Positions 22,501 through 34,647 of a DNA stretch of 64,000 nucleotides are shown one piece after another; within the stretch, counting starts at the first letter, position 1, and each line of letters starts with the position of its first letter. The stretch is from NCBI RefSeq assembly GCF_038396675.1, contig NC_088921.1, positions 62,902,501 to 62,966,500 of the forward strand. The letters are read 5' to 3'. The notes beneath the pieces were generated by a model. It was not told where the DNA came from, ran no database searches, and saw only the letters and a list, made by a program, of their open reading frames with translations. This DNA comes from Hydra vulgaris. Lineage: Eukaryota; Cnidaria; Hydrozoa; Anthoathecata; Hydridae. The position numbers and the translations under genes are program-made.

Positions 22501-24829
22501 AAAAATATTTAATTTAGTTGGATAATGCTTAAAAAAAAGAAAGGGAAAACCAAGCAAGAACAAAAAGCAATGCATATCACAGCAGAAATCGAACAATTAA
22601 ATCTAAAAGTTAATGTTGCAAATTAAGCTACTTTAATAATGGAAAAAAAGATTACCGAGCGAATGGAACTTGCAGAGAAAAAATGTTTTCTGAGTTTGGT
22701 TAAGAAAGGTGATGGATTAAAAAAAAAAAAGGTGTTAAAACTAAAAAAGAGATTTGGTTTATATAAAAACAAATTGAACAGCTTGAAAATAAGAAAAAAA
22801 AAGTCTTTAAGTTAGTTTTTAGTTCCAAATGACTTATTTTAGTATATGTTATTGTTATATTATCTTGAGTATACTATACTTAAATAATTGATTTCTCTTG
22901 ACGCACAGTGGAACAGAGCGTGCCAAATTACCAAAAAAACATTAGAAGAAATATCTAGTTAAAAAAACATTAGATATTAATTTAAGCGTAATTTTATGCG
23001 GTTATTTACACGTTAATTTGACATGTGTTCCAATTTTATATTTATTAACTTTCTTACGCTACTATTGTTTTAAATTAACTTTATTGAATTTCATTTTAAA
23101 ATATATTATTTTAAAATGAAATTATTTGTTTTTATACATCGAAAACAGACAGTTTTCGATCTTTTTTTTGCTACTAACCTTTACTATTAGGCATCAGATA
23201 AACTATCCTTAAATGTCCTCCAAACATTTGAATATGTAAATCTTATGCTAAATGTATGTAAATAGCCATGCATCATAATTATTTTGCTACTTTTTGTAAT
23301 AAAAAAAGTTATAACAAAAGATTGGTCTTCGGTTAATGGTCAGTTGATGAGAATTTCCATTTAAAATATTTCGTATTTTTTACCAAAATTTAATTTTTTG
23401 AATATTGTTTTTTATATCATATAATTACATGTTTTTTACTTTATTTATGCATTTTATATTTAAATATAGCTATTCTAATAAAAATAAACTACAAAAATAA
23501 TTTTGACACAAAAAACTTGATTTTGCCCCACCATATACGGAGTTTTGAGTTAATGATTTTTGCCAAACATCCATAGTATGTCGATTACGCTTTGGGCGTT
23601 TTTGTTTAATTTATGGCTTAACTGTGTAATAGCACACATTATTTGTTGACTGTCACATCAATTTTATTTAACTATAGTTGTATAAACGTATCATACTTTA
23701 AAAAAACCAAAAATTTATATAGACCTTTACTAGAACCTAAACTTAAACATGGTTTAACTTTAACAGGAATGTAAGTTACACCGTTGCAATAAAACGATAC
23801 AAAAAATCCATTACAGTGAAAGGCTGCTTGACACTAACGAACCATCATCGGTGACAAGTAGCACCCGTGATGATTCACCTCTTCGTAAGAAAAAGAAATT
23901 TAAATTAAAACGATCAAACTAATCTCGGCGATAAAATGCATACATGAAGATGTGAGAAAGAATAATTCCAATTGCAAATGATATTAGTTTTTGAATAAAA
24001 CCGTTCGCCTAGATTTGACAGCAAACCCTTAGAAGTGTTAGACAACAAAAAAATATTATCGAAACAGAATTTTCTAAAATTTTCTTATTTGCCGGTGCGG
24101 TGTACATAATGAATGGCTGATTTAGGAAGTATGACATTTATAATTATGAGTATTATCTAATTTTTCGTTTACTCTGTTAAAGTTTTATCTAGTTCATTGC
24201 ATATAAGCATTTTTTAGGCTTATTCCAGGGCTCTTTAGTAAGACTAAGAGGACTCTTAAAAACTACAAAAAGACTCTTAAAAACTACAAAAAGAAAATTG
24301 TACTTAATTAAACTATTGATTTTGTATTAACTCGTTTTTTTTCTTTTGTTTACTCAATGCTTTTGATTTTCATGAATACTTTTATACTAGGCTGTTTCTA
24401 GCTAGCTCGGGCCCTGGGGCAAAATTAAGTTGTGAAGTTCCAAACTCTAAGTGTCATCTATACGATCACATGGTTAATATGAATCTAAAGACATTGATAT
24501 ATAGCAAGTATTTAAGAGTCATAAGGGTTCAGGAATAAATTGTCCAGTTGTCGGAGCGGCCGTTTTCCTTTTATTTTTGCTCCACTTTGCTCCACCATTT
24601 AAATAATTTGATGTCAAGAAATAAAAAGTGAAAGTAAATTACTTAATTGTTTCGAAATCATTATTTTACGTGCGTACAAATTAGGTTAAAATAATAGAAA
24701 TTTTATTTGTACGCAAAAAATGTAATTTTGATATAATTTTAAATTTGAATTCAATTTAAATGTAAATTTAATTTTTCCCGTCATCTTTTCTTATATGTAG
24801 TGCTATAGGTGTTTAAATCTACTTCTTTT
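22501..24829. other. AT-rich region without genes
   Basis: No coding sequence I can support. Small features: a duplicated AGACTCTTAAAAACTACAAA (near 24249 and 24270), and a short inverted pair GCGTACAAAT/ATTTGTACGC (near 24673 and 24706), which may mark a small MITE. Confidence 0.5.
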
Positions 24830-25105
24830 GAGGTGCGACTGTCAGAATTGCGGGTTTGAATCCTTATTGGAGAATTTATTTCTTTTTAATTTCTAAGTAG
24901 TTTTTTTTTTTAGATTCACAATCTCCAAGGCCGAGAAGGCCGCTACAGCCGAGGAGGCTATTAATTGTGGTTATAACCCTCTCTCAACTCTATAACTCCG
25001 AATCACGAGTCTTGACGAACAAGGCCGCTGTGCGGAGAAACAAGTTGTGCGCGGCACTACCAGGGGCGTGGTGGGGATCGAACTCGAAACCTCTTGCTTA
25101 TGTTT
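24830..25105 (-). mobile_element. tRNA-derived SINE, family 1, copy 2
   Basis: Inverted relative to copy 1. On the minus strand the B box GAGTTCGATCCCCACC (near 25080) is better preserved. It is followed by the shared body with TATAGAGTTGAGAGAGGGTT and GCCTCCTCGGC (near 24960). To its left, on the plus strand, 24862-24885 reads CGGGTTTGAATCC, another tRNA-like B box that may belong to an adjoining fragment. Confidence 0.72.
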
Positions 25106-25269
25106 TATGTTTTTTGACTATTATTGTTGTTTTTTTTAAACATATTTTTGTTATTTATTTTTATCTTGTAAATTTTCATAGAATAAGTGCATCATTTCAT
25201 ACATAATTTGACTGATTTATAAATTAGTCGATATATGTATGCACTATATCTAATTGATGTTGTCGCTTC

Positions 25270-25425
25270 ATCTAATTAGATGTAGTCGCAGTGGAGTATA
25301 CTGGCTTAAAAAGGGATACGCACTGTGGAGTGTACATACATCGACAGACTTAAATAAGCATAGACGCAAAGGCGTGTTTATGCATTGACTGACTTAAATA
25401 GGGATAAGCGCAATGGAGTACTCCA
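25270..25425. repeat. Imperfect ~60-bp tandem repeat
   Basis: Segments such as GACTTAAATAGGGATAAGCG, CAATGGAGTACT and GACTTAAATAAGCATAGACG recur with a pitch of about 55-65 bp (near 25295, 25348 and 25392). GC content is raised compared with the neighbourhood. Confidence 0.55.
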
Positions 25426-25603
25426 TATTTATTTTTGTATTTTTAAAATCGTATCAGCAATCATTATTTTCAAATAGATATAAAATACGTACCAGATATA
25501 AGCCGCATAAATCGAGAATTTTTTTTGTTCTTATGCGATAGCGAGTAAATTTATTGAAATACAAAAAAAGAAAATAAACGTCCTTAAGTATATCGACAAG
25601 CAA

Positions 25604-25860
25604 ATGATGTTTAAAAAGATTTTTACCGGTGTCGATGAGGTCCTTTTAACTGCCGATAAGGATCCGGCGCTTGCTGAGGACGTATTTCAAGCTCGTCCGA
25701 TGGACGTCCCCCTTAAACTCCCGTTTCACAGACAAGAGTTTGATTTGTTGCGTCTGAAAAAACTCCATACGTCGTCCCGTGAAACTTCCTAAGGACAACG
25801 TTAGATTTGTTACGGTCGTCGTTTTGCACACTATGTGTTTTGAATTTAAAAGGCTTTTTA
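25604..25860 (+). CDS. Unrecognised short coding segment
   Basis: A 62-codon frame starting MMFKKIFTGVDEVLL at 25604, with balanced codon use and higher GC than its surroundings, unlike the spurious AT frames nearby. After a one-base step at about 25785 the next frame continues as KLPKDNVRFVTVVVLH to about 25860, ending at a possible splice donor AAAGGTACT. I do not recognise the family. It could be an exon of a captured or host gene, or a fragment of an unrecognised element. No promoter or partner exon is evident. Confidence 0.2.
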
Positions 25861-26044
25861 AGAAAGGTACTATTACTTTCAAAATACAAAATACTTTATA
25901 ACTTTTTTTTTTTAATTTTTTTAGCTGATAATATATACAGCAGAGCTGATTTTAGGCTGATTTTATTTTTTGATTTTATTGATATTATATTTCAAAAAAT
26001 GGAGTCAATAAAATGGACGAGGCTTATACAAACAACAGTTCAGG

Positions 26045-26932
26045 GGAGCAATGGCTAATTGCTCAAAACTGTGGTCACGTATTAGCCGAAGCACACAAGC
26101 ATCGGATGCTGTGGAGAATTTAACTAAAGTTTCATTGAGGACACCAAGTGAGACTCGATTTAATTCAACTTATGATGCCATATGTCGACTTTTGGAGTCA
26201 AGAGTAGAGGAAAAGCTCCCCAAAATCATGGATGCATTGAAATTGCGTCGTTACAAACTAGTGAAGTTGGAGGTACTGGAAGAGTACAAGCAGTGTATGA
26301 AACCTATTGCTGATGCTCTGGACAAACTGCAAGGGGAAAATAATTGTTTTCTGGGATTCCTGATGCCAACGGTTCAACAAGTTCGAAAGAAACTTGTAGT
26401 TCTTATTCTAAAAGTTATTATTCCACAGTGGAAGTTTAATTGAGGGATTGATTTGAAAAATAGATCAGCGTTTCCCACATTTGTTTGCATACGATAGTTC
26501 ATCCAGATCTATGCAATTGCAGCTGCATCTCATCCTCATTTAAAACTCCGATGGGTTCCAGAGGAAAAGAGTAACTGGGTTAAAAAAGCCTTCATAAAAG
26601 AGGCACAAAATATCAGTTTAGCTGAAGGTTCTGCAGATGCTGATGAAGCTTCGACATCTGGAACTGATGAATTTTTTGCATTTGAATCACCAAAAACAAG
26701 CTGCATACAAACTAATCAGTCAGTAGTCACTATCGAGTGTTTACAATATTCTGAAGATGGTTTATACAGATGTTTGGAACAATATCCAGTTGTTAAGAAA
26801 TTTTTCAGAGATGTTAATGCAACTGTTCCATCGTCTGCTCCAGTTGAACGCCTATTTTCTGAAGGAGCCTTAGTTTGCTGTGCCACGCCGAAATCGGTTA
26901 TCAGGTAAACATTTTGAACAATTTCAGAGTCA
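26045..26932 (+). pseudogene. hAT transposase C-terminal half
   Basis: Plus-strand fragment. ANCSKLWSRISRSTQASD (near 26053) and RTPSETRFNSTYDAI (near 26140) match the hAT TRWNSTYDM region, with W changed to F. PIADALDKLQGENNCFLGF (near 26303) and MPTVQQVRKKL follow. After two frame changes the text resumes with IAAASHPHLKLRWVPEEK (near 26517) and a Ser/Ala/Asp-rich spacer. The dimerisation block VPSSAPVERLFSEGALVC (near 26828) is followed, one frame over, by RRNRLSGKHFEQF (near 26895). The first half of the protein is absent. Gene decay is moderate, and the C-terminal hAT dimerisation domain is the clearest part. Confidence 0.75.
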
Positions 26933-27938
26933 CTGTTTTCTTCAGAGTTGAATTCTGCATCGTCGTCTGTAGCCGACAGAAAATTAATCATATCTTGATT
27001 CAATCAGATTCCATTAAATCTTTCGCAATCATCAAATTCGTCTAATTGATCTCAGGAGTAAACCATCGAGAAATATAGAACCTAATAATTTATGATTAAG
27101 TGGCCAGTACAAAATCATGTTTTTCAAATCCACCCAAAAACACGGTGCAACAGTTTTTACTTCTCTGTTGTTCTCGATAATTACAAGAGATAATTATTGC
27201 TGACTAAAAGTAATTTTTTTAAATAAAAAAACAAAATAGCTACATTCCTAAGCAGCCGAAAACATCTTCACCTTTGTTTTACATTAAAAAAATATAGAAA
27301 AATTTTATGTTAATAAATTAAATATACTACTAATAAAGAAGGATAGTCTAATTGGTCATATTTATTCGCATTAAATAGCTTTGTTATAAAAAAAAGATGG
27401 AATAAGTTCATGGTAAATTTTTCAAAACTGCCAAGAAATAATTGGTATAAAGTATAAATAATTTAGTGGTTTCTTAATTTATCCTAAATTACAATAAATA
27501 TTATAAAATGCTTCCATAGAACTCTAATTCGAATGACAGCTCCACCATACTTCCATTCATAATTATTGTCAAAAAAGTTTTAAAACTATTGTTTGATTTT
27601 ATGTTTGAATAAAATCAATTAGAAAAAGACCTTTAAATACTGCTGTCAGATGCCTAATCAGTTATATCCACTTTTTTTTTAAAAAAAAGGTGATATAAAT
27701 GTTTTTTTTAATAAAATTTTGTTTTGAAGTTCATTTAATAATAAATTTGTAGACATTTCTATTCTTATATTTATGGATCACGATATACTCAATAAAGACA
27801 CAATAGCAACTGCCAAAAAATGTTTCATTAAACTTTTTAAACTAATTTATAGATCTTTTAAAAGAATTACAATTCAAACACTCCTGTATAGTAAACTCAC
27901 ACATATTCTATTTAAGTCTGATTTCATATTACATTGTT
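26933..27938. other. AT-rich spacer
   Basis: No gene, RNA or repeat that I can support. Confidence 0.5.
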
Positions 27939-28025
27939 TTGCAAAGTTATAAGGGTATGTTTGCAAAGTTATAAGTGCATGTTTGCAAAGTTATACGTAC
28001 ACTTTTGTAAAGTTATAAGTAGGCA
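27939..28025 (+). repeat. Four tandem 22-bp units (possible transposon end)
   Basis: Units close to TTGCAAAGTTATAAGTGCAT start at about 27940, 27962, 27983 and 28004. The same unit occurs inverted at 38757-38822, beside an IS630-like transposase. The two arrays could be the two ends of one element now about 10.9 kb long after nested insertions, or ends of separate copies. Confidence 0.7.
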
Positions 28026-28104
28026 CAAGATTATCAGTATATTTGAAGTAAATTTTCTCATATATTTTGACACTAATAAAGGACCTCCCTTCCTTGTTTT
28101 TGCT

Positions 28105-28168
28105 TTAATGGTGGCCAGGAGAATAAAGTTGTTTTTAATGGTGGCCAGGAGAATAAAGTTATTTTTTT
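28105..28168. repeat. Duplicated 30-bp unit
   Basis: AATGGTGGCCAGGAGAATAA occurs twice (about 28107 and 28138), 31 bp apart. Confidence 0.85.
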
Positions 28169-28179
28169 TTAGAGTAATC

Positions 28180-29210
28180 AAGTTTTTGATAAAGACTTTT
28201 TACCAAAATAATAAAATGTTAAACAATGATTTACATTTTTAAGAATTTTTCTTTTTAATGTATATAAGAATTTAAAATATAAAAGAATTTTTTCTTTCCT
28301 CAAAAGTGTTGCAAATGCAGACTAAGCTAATTAATTAGTTCAACCCGTTATAAAATTTAAGTAACTTCGTATTTGACAAATGCGCAAAACTACAATATTC
28401 TCCATGTATTTAAAGGTTTTGAGTTTGTTTTTAGTTGCGACCCCTCTTTAAAAACATCTCATAAGTTACGTACAATAAATTATTAGGCACAAAAAAGAGA
28501 AATTAAAAAAGAAAATTGAACTAATTGCATATATTTATATCATTTTAACTGACAAAAAAATTACAATAAAAGGAAATCAGGGTATTTTTTTAAAAATCGT
28601 ATAAATGCGTCAATCGTAAATCTTAAAGAAGAAAAAAAAAAGGAATTATGATACCGTAATTACAAAAAAATAAATAAAAATAAAAAAAAAAAACCACATA
28701 AAAACTCAAAATCGATTTACCTATTTATAATAACCTATGTTGACATGGCAGTTAATATAAACATTTATCGAAAATGTAACTATAAAATCTGTTTCCAATT
28801 ACAAAAGGATTAACAATACTAAAAAAAAATAAAAATCAAATTAAGATATAAATTGCATTTTTAGCAAAATGTTGTCTTGGCTTTTAGTAAATAAATAAAA
28901 GCAGTAAGTTCCAATAATGAAACTACCAATTATTCATTTTTAACAATAGACACCAACGTGAAGGTAAGCCAAGCAGTCTATCAACACAAAACATCACAAC
29001 AATAAAACATAACAATAGAATATTTACACCCCACCCTTGATCCTAAAATTCAATAATCCTTAAATATAATCCTTATACATACAAAATGTGCTCACAACCT
29101 ACAAACAGTAAATTTTCGAAATGAAAATCTATAATGTATGAAAAATGAAAATGAAAAAGACTATAAATTAAGAACAATAGAAAATATAACATTATTTGTG
29201 TAACACTTTC
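28180..29210. other. AT-rich region downstream of the Helitron gene
   Basis: No coding sequence. A segment at about 28885-28980 (for example TTCCAATAATGAAACTACC) is closely related to 32605-32700 on the other side of the Helitron gene. Confidence 0.5.
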
Positions 29211-31880
29211 CACCTACCATATCTTGAATGAGATGTTTACCAATTTTGAAAAACAACCAATTAAATGCTCTAGTTCTTGAACATGCAACATATATTTAAC
29301 CATGAGAGAAACACGGTTTTTTGAGATATACCCCAACTCTATCAAATGTTTGACCTTGACTTTTATTAATTGTCATTGCATAAGCCAATCTGACAGGAAA
29401 CTGACGACATTTCAGAACAAAAGGTAAATTAGAATCTGATGGAGCCAACTGAATTCGAGGAGCAAAAACCCGTTTACCACCAGAAACACCTGTCAAAACC
29501 TCTGCATCAATATAATTATTTTGAAGAGCACTAACTTTCATTCGAGTACCATTGCATAGCCCAGCTTTGAGATCTAAATTCCTAAGTAGCATAATTACAC
29601 AACCAATATTTAATTTTAAACAATGAGGTGGCATACCTGAAGGAGTTAAGCTCTTCAAAAACTCGACAAAAAGTTATTTCTTTCATTAAGGTCATCAGTA
29701 TCAATTTGATCAGCACTTAAATAAATTTTGACCTCACCCGGCAGACATTCAAGCACTTCTTCATTGATTGATAATGAATCAACATTAGTGAGTGTTAAAA
29801 TCACGCGCTTAGAATAATCATTTTGATCAGCATCTCCAAAAATCTTTTCAACAATCGATTCATTTTTTCTAATAATGCAATGATGTGGTATTTCAATGCA
29901 TCCTTTAAAAGGATCCTCCTCTTTGACAGACATTGTTCCACTACCAAGTTTTAATAGCCATTGGGAAAATTCTCTTTCCCCATCATGTACTCTCATATTT
30001 TCAGTTAATGTAAATTTCTGCTCCCATCGCCACTGTATGGAACATTTTATACACGATTCTACAATTTCAGCTGGTTGTCCTCTTTTTACAACAGGCAGTA
30101 TTTGCCTGAAGTCACCACCAAAAAGAATGACTTTTCCTCCAAACGGAAAGTTGTTGTTGCAAACATCTTTTAACAACCTATCAATTGCATTTAAGGCATG
30201 TTTAGGTATCATGGATGTTTCATCAAGCAAAAACAAACTAACTTGTTTTAAAAATTGTCCATGTATAGAGTTAGGGGTTACATTACATGTGGTGTTATCC
30301 AATATTGGGACAGGAATTTTGAATAAATTATGCAATGTAGATCCATTTGTAAGAAGAGTTGCTGCTATGCCAGTCCATGCAGCTGTAGCAGATTTAAAAC
30401 CCCTACTTATGGTTTCAGCAACCAAATAGTTATATGTAAACGTTTTTTCACTACCAGCTGGTCCATCCGTAATAAACAATCTGGAATGTTGATTTTCTAC
30501 ACCTGGTTGCTCATTCAATGCAGCAAGGACAGCATTACTTACATTTAATTGATTGACATTAAGAAGCGGTCTCATTCTATTAGCTTCGTCAATTGATTGC
30601 TGAACATTATTATTTAAATTTTCTAGATTAAAATCTATGAATTTATCAACAACAGGCAAATTATAATCAGATAGCGTTTTACCACTTTGATTAATAATCT
30701 TTTCGATTTGCGAAGAGTAGCTTGTTCAGCTAATATAAATGGAACTTGGCGATGAATGAAATTCTCCATCATAAAAGCTTTGTATGTATTCCAAAGATGC
30801 AAAGGGTCGTCAGGTTCACAAAAGGTTAAAATAGCTGAAAACAGCTGTCTAATTTGCTTAGGCATTCGCGTTAAAACTGCCTCAGAAAGAGTATTATGCC
30901 ATTCAGTGTCATCTTGCAAAAACCTTTTAAAACACATGCTTCACGAAAAGTTTCAAGAACTATTCCATTAACAGTACACAAATCCGCCCAAGATGTTGCT
31001 CCTTTTGGCTGCAAAAGTAACAATCTAAGAAAAAATAATTCTCCTGTTGGACTAACTTTATACATTCTTACTATCACCCTATTTCCACCTCATTGTCTAA
31101 CCTTCCATTTACAATGTTTATCATCAAATACAAAGTGATATGGAATGTCTACATATGAATAGCGATGCGATCCTTCATTTTCATTAAATTTAAACCATGC
31201 CGTAAGGTGTGTATTGCGTTGGGCAGCATGATCTAAAGCCACTTGTTCTTCTTCTTCTCTAAAATACACAATCTGATTCTCAGGAAGATGAACCTTAAGA
31301 CGGATATTAGTGTGTGACATATGACTTATAGGATACTCAAATATTCGCCACAGTGCCTCAGGTGCACTAACATAACGACAATCTAAAGAAGTGTTTACTT
31401 CATTGTGATTAACCTGTTCATTTATCAAAACATTCGCACAATCATGCTCTTTGTATTTGTATTTGTACAAATATATAACAGCCTTTACAGACATGCAAGC
31501 TTCAACATTATTGTGGGCTTGATATTTTTTAGGTAACCAAGGATTGTAAGGTACCACCCACGGTTATCTACATTGTTGCCTTTAATATTGATAACCAACC
31601 CATCATCACGACGTCTATATTGTGGATAACCATTGTGAACGGCTACTGTGTTGGCATTAAATTTTTTAGGATAATTTTTGCTGCACACTCCATCTTTTAT
31701 GCAAGGAGAATTAGGATTCAGTATCCCACAAAGGCCGTGAATCGTGCAAGTTTTAATAATACCATAAAGTTCACGATTAACAACCGGATCTGGAATTTCT
31801 GTACATATTAAATTATTGATATCCTGTGCTGTTTCAAGCTTATCATCATTGGCTAAATGAAGTAAAATGCGGCAAACCAC
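29211..31880 (-). pseudogene. Helitron Rep/helicase protein (truncated and broken)
   Basis: Minus-strand remnant of a Helitron RepHel protein, which nicks and unwinds DNA for rolling-circle transposition. It begins inside the region after the Rep domain: HGLCGILNPNSPC (near 31730), CSKNYPKKFNANT, then VPYNPWLPKKYQAH (near 31540) and YVSAPEALWRIFEYP (near 31375). The PIF1-type helicase follows: Walker A is GPAGSEKT (near 30455), where the family has GSGKT, so a key Gly is Glu. Walker B is FLLDETSM (near 30225). LFGGDFRQILPVVKRGQP (near 30130) and the C-terminal LAYAMTINKSQGQTFDRV (near 29370) are clear. A CAA-to-TAA change at 29296 cuts off YVACSRTRAFN. There are about four frameshifts. The catalytic Rep part with HUH and Tyr residues is missing: homology stops at 31880, next to a TA tract. 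Confidence 0.93.
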
Positions 31881-31888
31881 GCTTTTGA

Positions 31889-31890
<2 letters not shown>

Positions 31891-31956
<66 letters not shown>
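31891..31956. repeat. (TA)n microsatellite
   Basis: TA tract marking the abrupt loss of Helitron coding sequence. Confidence 0.95.
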
Positions 31957-31958
<2 letters not shown>

Positions 31959-34340
31959 AACTATTTATTAGTGAAAACATATGAAATCCAAAATTTTTTT
32001 ATAACATATATAGTACATTTTATAAATAAACCTCTACAATTTCCTCTGTACAACAACTCGATCATGATTAATAACAACTCTGTAAACATGAATTTTCTAA
32101 TAATCTAAATTATAAACAATTAAACTTAAATAAAAATGTATGAAAATGATTAATGGTATATTAAATATAGAAAAACAAATATATAATAACTATAAGAATT
32201 ATAGTAACTTATATTTTCAATATTAACACATCTATAACACATTTAAAAGTACAATTTAAAAAAAGATTACAATAAACTAATTACTTAATAAAATTTTAAA
32301 AAGATTTTATATTACCTATCAATTTAAGCTACTAAACATTATCTACCTAACGTCAACTTAAACATTTTCATAACCAAGTGTTTTCTAAAAGGTCATGACT
32401 TCTTTAAGAAAACAATCCGTTAAGAAAAGTCTGGAAACTACTTAAAAACTAAGAAATAGTGTATTTTACAGAATACAGAATTGTAACTAATATCGAACAA
32501 TAGGTATAACTATGTGCACTAATAATAATAATATTCACTGTGCTATTTCAGATAAAAGTCACTAATTTATGCTTCTGCTTGAAGAAATTATATTAATGTA
32601 TTTATATTAAGAAACAAAAGCAGCGAGTTCTAGTAATGAAACTACCTATTAATCATTTTTAACAACAGACACTAACATAAAGATAAGTCAAAGGTAACAA
32701 CATTACACAAAAAATAATTAAAGATGTTATGTATTTTCAGAATAGTTATATTGGCTAGACTACACTTAGACCTAAAGCAGTAACACCACTTAACTGGTAA
32801 GGTTGACGAATCTTGCTCTAGATCTATATCTCAAATATATTGTGTGTTATAGTTATACTAACTATAAAACACAATTTTTTAAATGTTATATAACATATAA
32901 AAACACCTCATTTAACAATCATGTACACATTAGATAAAATCAGGGATGCAGAGTATTAAAAAGGACTCCGGATTAGAAAGTCAGAAAAAGATTACTTTAT
33001 CCTAGTTTTTGGTACACAGGAGCACTAAAAATATAAATAAGTTAATGGATTACTAATAGGTAAAAAATTAAGACTATTAGGTTAGAGGAACAATCATTTT
33101 ATTAGCCCAGAATTCTTAGGTATTATGGCGGCAAGGACTCCTGGCTTATAAACAATAAGTTTCAAGTCATTAAATCTCATGAAATTATTATAGCAGATAA
33201 TAAGTCAATAAACATGTTTAGAGCTTCTGGACACTACAGACTTGGAAAAAGTAGATACAAAAAGCTGGAGTCTTTTTGGGACTTCACATCCCTGGATAAA
33301 ATACATTTCATACTATTATAAAAACACATTTATAAAACAACTATATATATATATCACTACATACACGTATTTATCCAACTACATATATCATCTCATACAC
33401 ATATTTATTAAAAACTTTTTAACTTTGAGCATAAGATAAACATATAAGCAAACCTTTAACAGCTATAAAACGACATTTATTAGCATTTAATATTTTTAAT
33501 GTAACAAAGAATGCAGACTACAATTTACAACATTGTAATGAAAAAGATGAAACTATTAAAGAACAAAATTAAAAATTTCAAATAAATACATATTCAGATA
33601 TCTTAAAATGAAGTATAACACAACATTCTTTTGACAAATTCCAGAAGAATTTTTTTTTATTTTTCTATTCCTTAATATTTTTCCTAAGAATATAAAGTAT
33701 ACATATAGATATAGAGCAATATAAAATAGATTGAAATAAACGCAAACCTATGTATATAAACTTACATGAACACAAACAACAATCTTATTCTATTTAACTT
33801 TCATATTAAACACATAAATAAAATTTTATACTCATTATTCTTTCTACAAAAAATAATCTAAATCTATAAATAAGAAAATGAATTGAACTTACTAAAAAAG
33901 CCATCAGCTCCTACTAATTGCTCCAGAAAATAAAACAATACTTGCTTAAAATGTTATAAAAAGACTTACGACAAAACTGAAACAGTTTACTTCAACAGAA
34001 ATTTGAGTTATAAACTTCTTCTAAAAAATGAAAACAGGCTATAAAAATTAAAAAAATAAAAACAACCAACAACAAACAAACGATTATTTGAATTTTCTAT
34101 TTTAAACAATGAACAACATCAATTCTTTTCGAAAATAATAATATATCAGCTCTAATTTGCTTGCTTGCTTGCGAAAGACCGCATGGAATATATAACCGTG
34201 CATTCAAAAGTCTAGAAACTTCATAAACACTAAGAAATAGTGTATTTTACAGAATACGGAACCGTAAATAACAATATAAACAATAGGCGAAACATTAGGC
34301 GTAACTATGCGCACTATTCATTACCGTATTAATATATAGA
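31957..34340. other. AT-rich region with ~110-bp direct repeats
   Basis: No coding sequence. Segment 32418-32530 (with AAGAAATAGTGTATTTTACA) recurs at 34208-34320. Segment 32605-32700 recurs at 28885-28980. These repeats bracket and follow the Helitron gene and may be parts of Helitron or of other repeat copies; I cannot assign a family. Confidence 0.6.
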
Positions 34341-34348
34341 TTTAATAC

Positions 34349-34384
34349 CACACGATACCGAACCGAGAAGGTTCGTATCGTGTG
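34349..34384. repeat. Short perfect hairpin near a hAT 3' end
   Basis: Arms CACACGATAC-c-GAACC and GGTTC-GTATCGTGTG with one bulged base and a five-base loop. Related sequence (ATCGTATAGTATCGCG, CGATACTATC) recurs up to 34490. It lies about 260 bp beyond the C-terminal end of the hAT gene and may be part of its subterminal region. Confidence 0.7.
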
Positions 34385-34647
34385 TTATCCCGTGTGTACC
34401 AATGTCGATACTATCAGCATCGCTTCGTTACCAAACGTTACCGATAATTAAAAAAATCGTATAGTATCGCGTGTTCTCGATTCGAGACGCCTTATAAGAC
34501 CAAAAAATAATTAAAATGTGACTTATTGAATTTTTTATTAACGAAATACAAGTACAATTGCTTTTTAGAGATTTATTAGAATATATTTTTATTGTTTTTT
34601 AAACAATCTACAATACTTTGCCTATCGTCTATTTGTTGTTTTTTCCT

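Noticed and set aside
26716..27003. Acidic minus-strand frame MNQDMINFLSATDDDAEF as a separate gene
   Set aside because: It lies mostly opposite the hAT C-terminal coding text on the plus strand, and its content is explained by that overlap.
27939..28025. Regularly spaced 22-bp repeats that could suggest a CRISPR array
   Set aside because: Units are adjacent with no unique spacers, diverge between copies, and lie in a eukaryotic transposon context; better explained as terminal repeats.
29896..30429. 177-codon plus-strand frame
   Set aside because: It is the antisense of the Helitron helicase, which has clear motifs on the minus strand.
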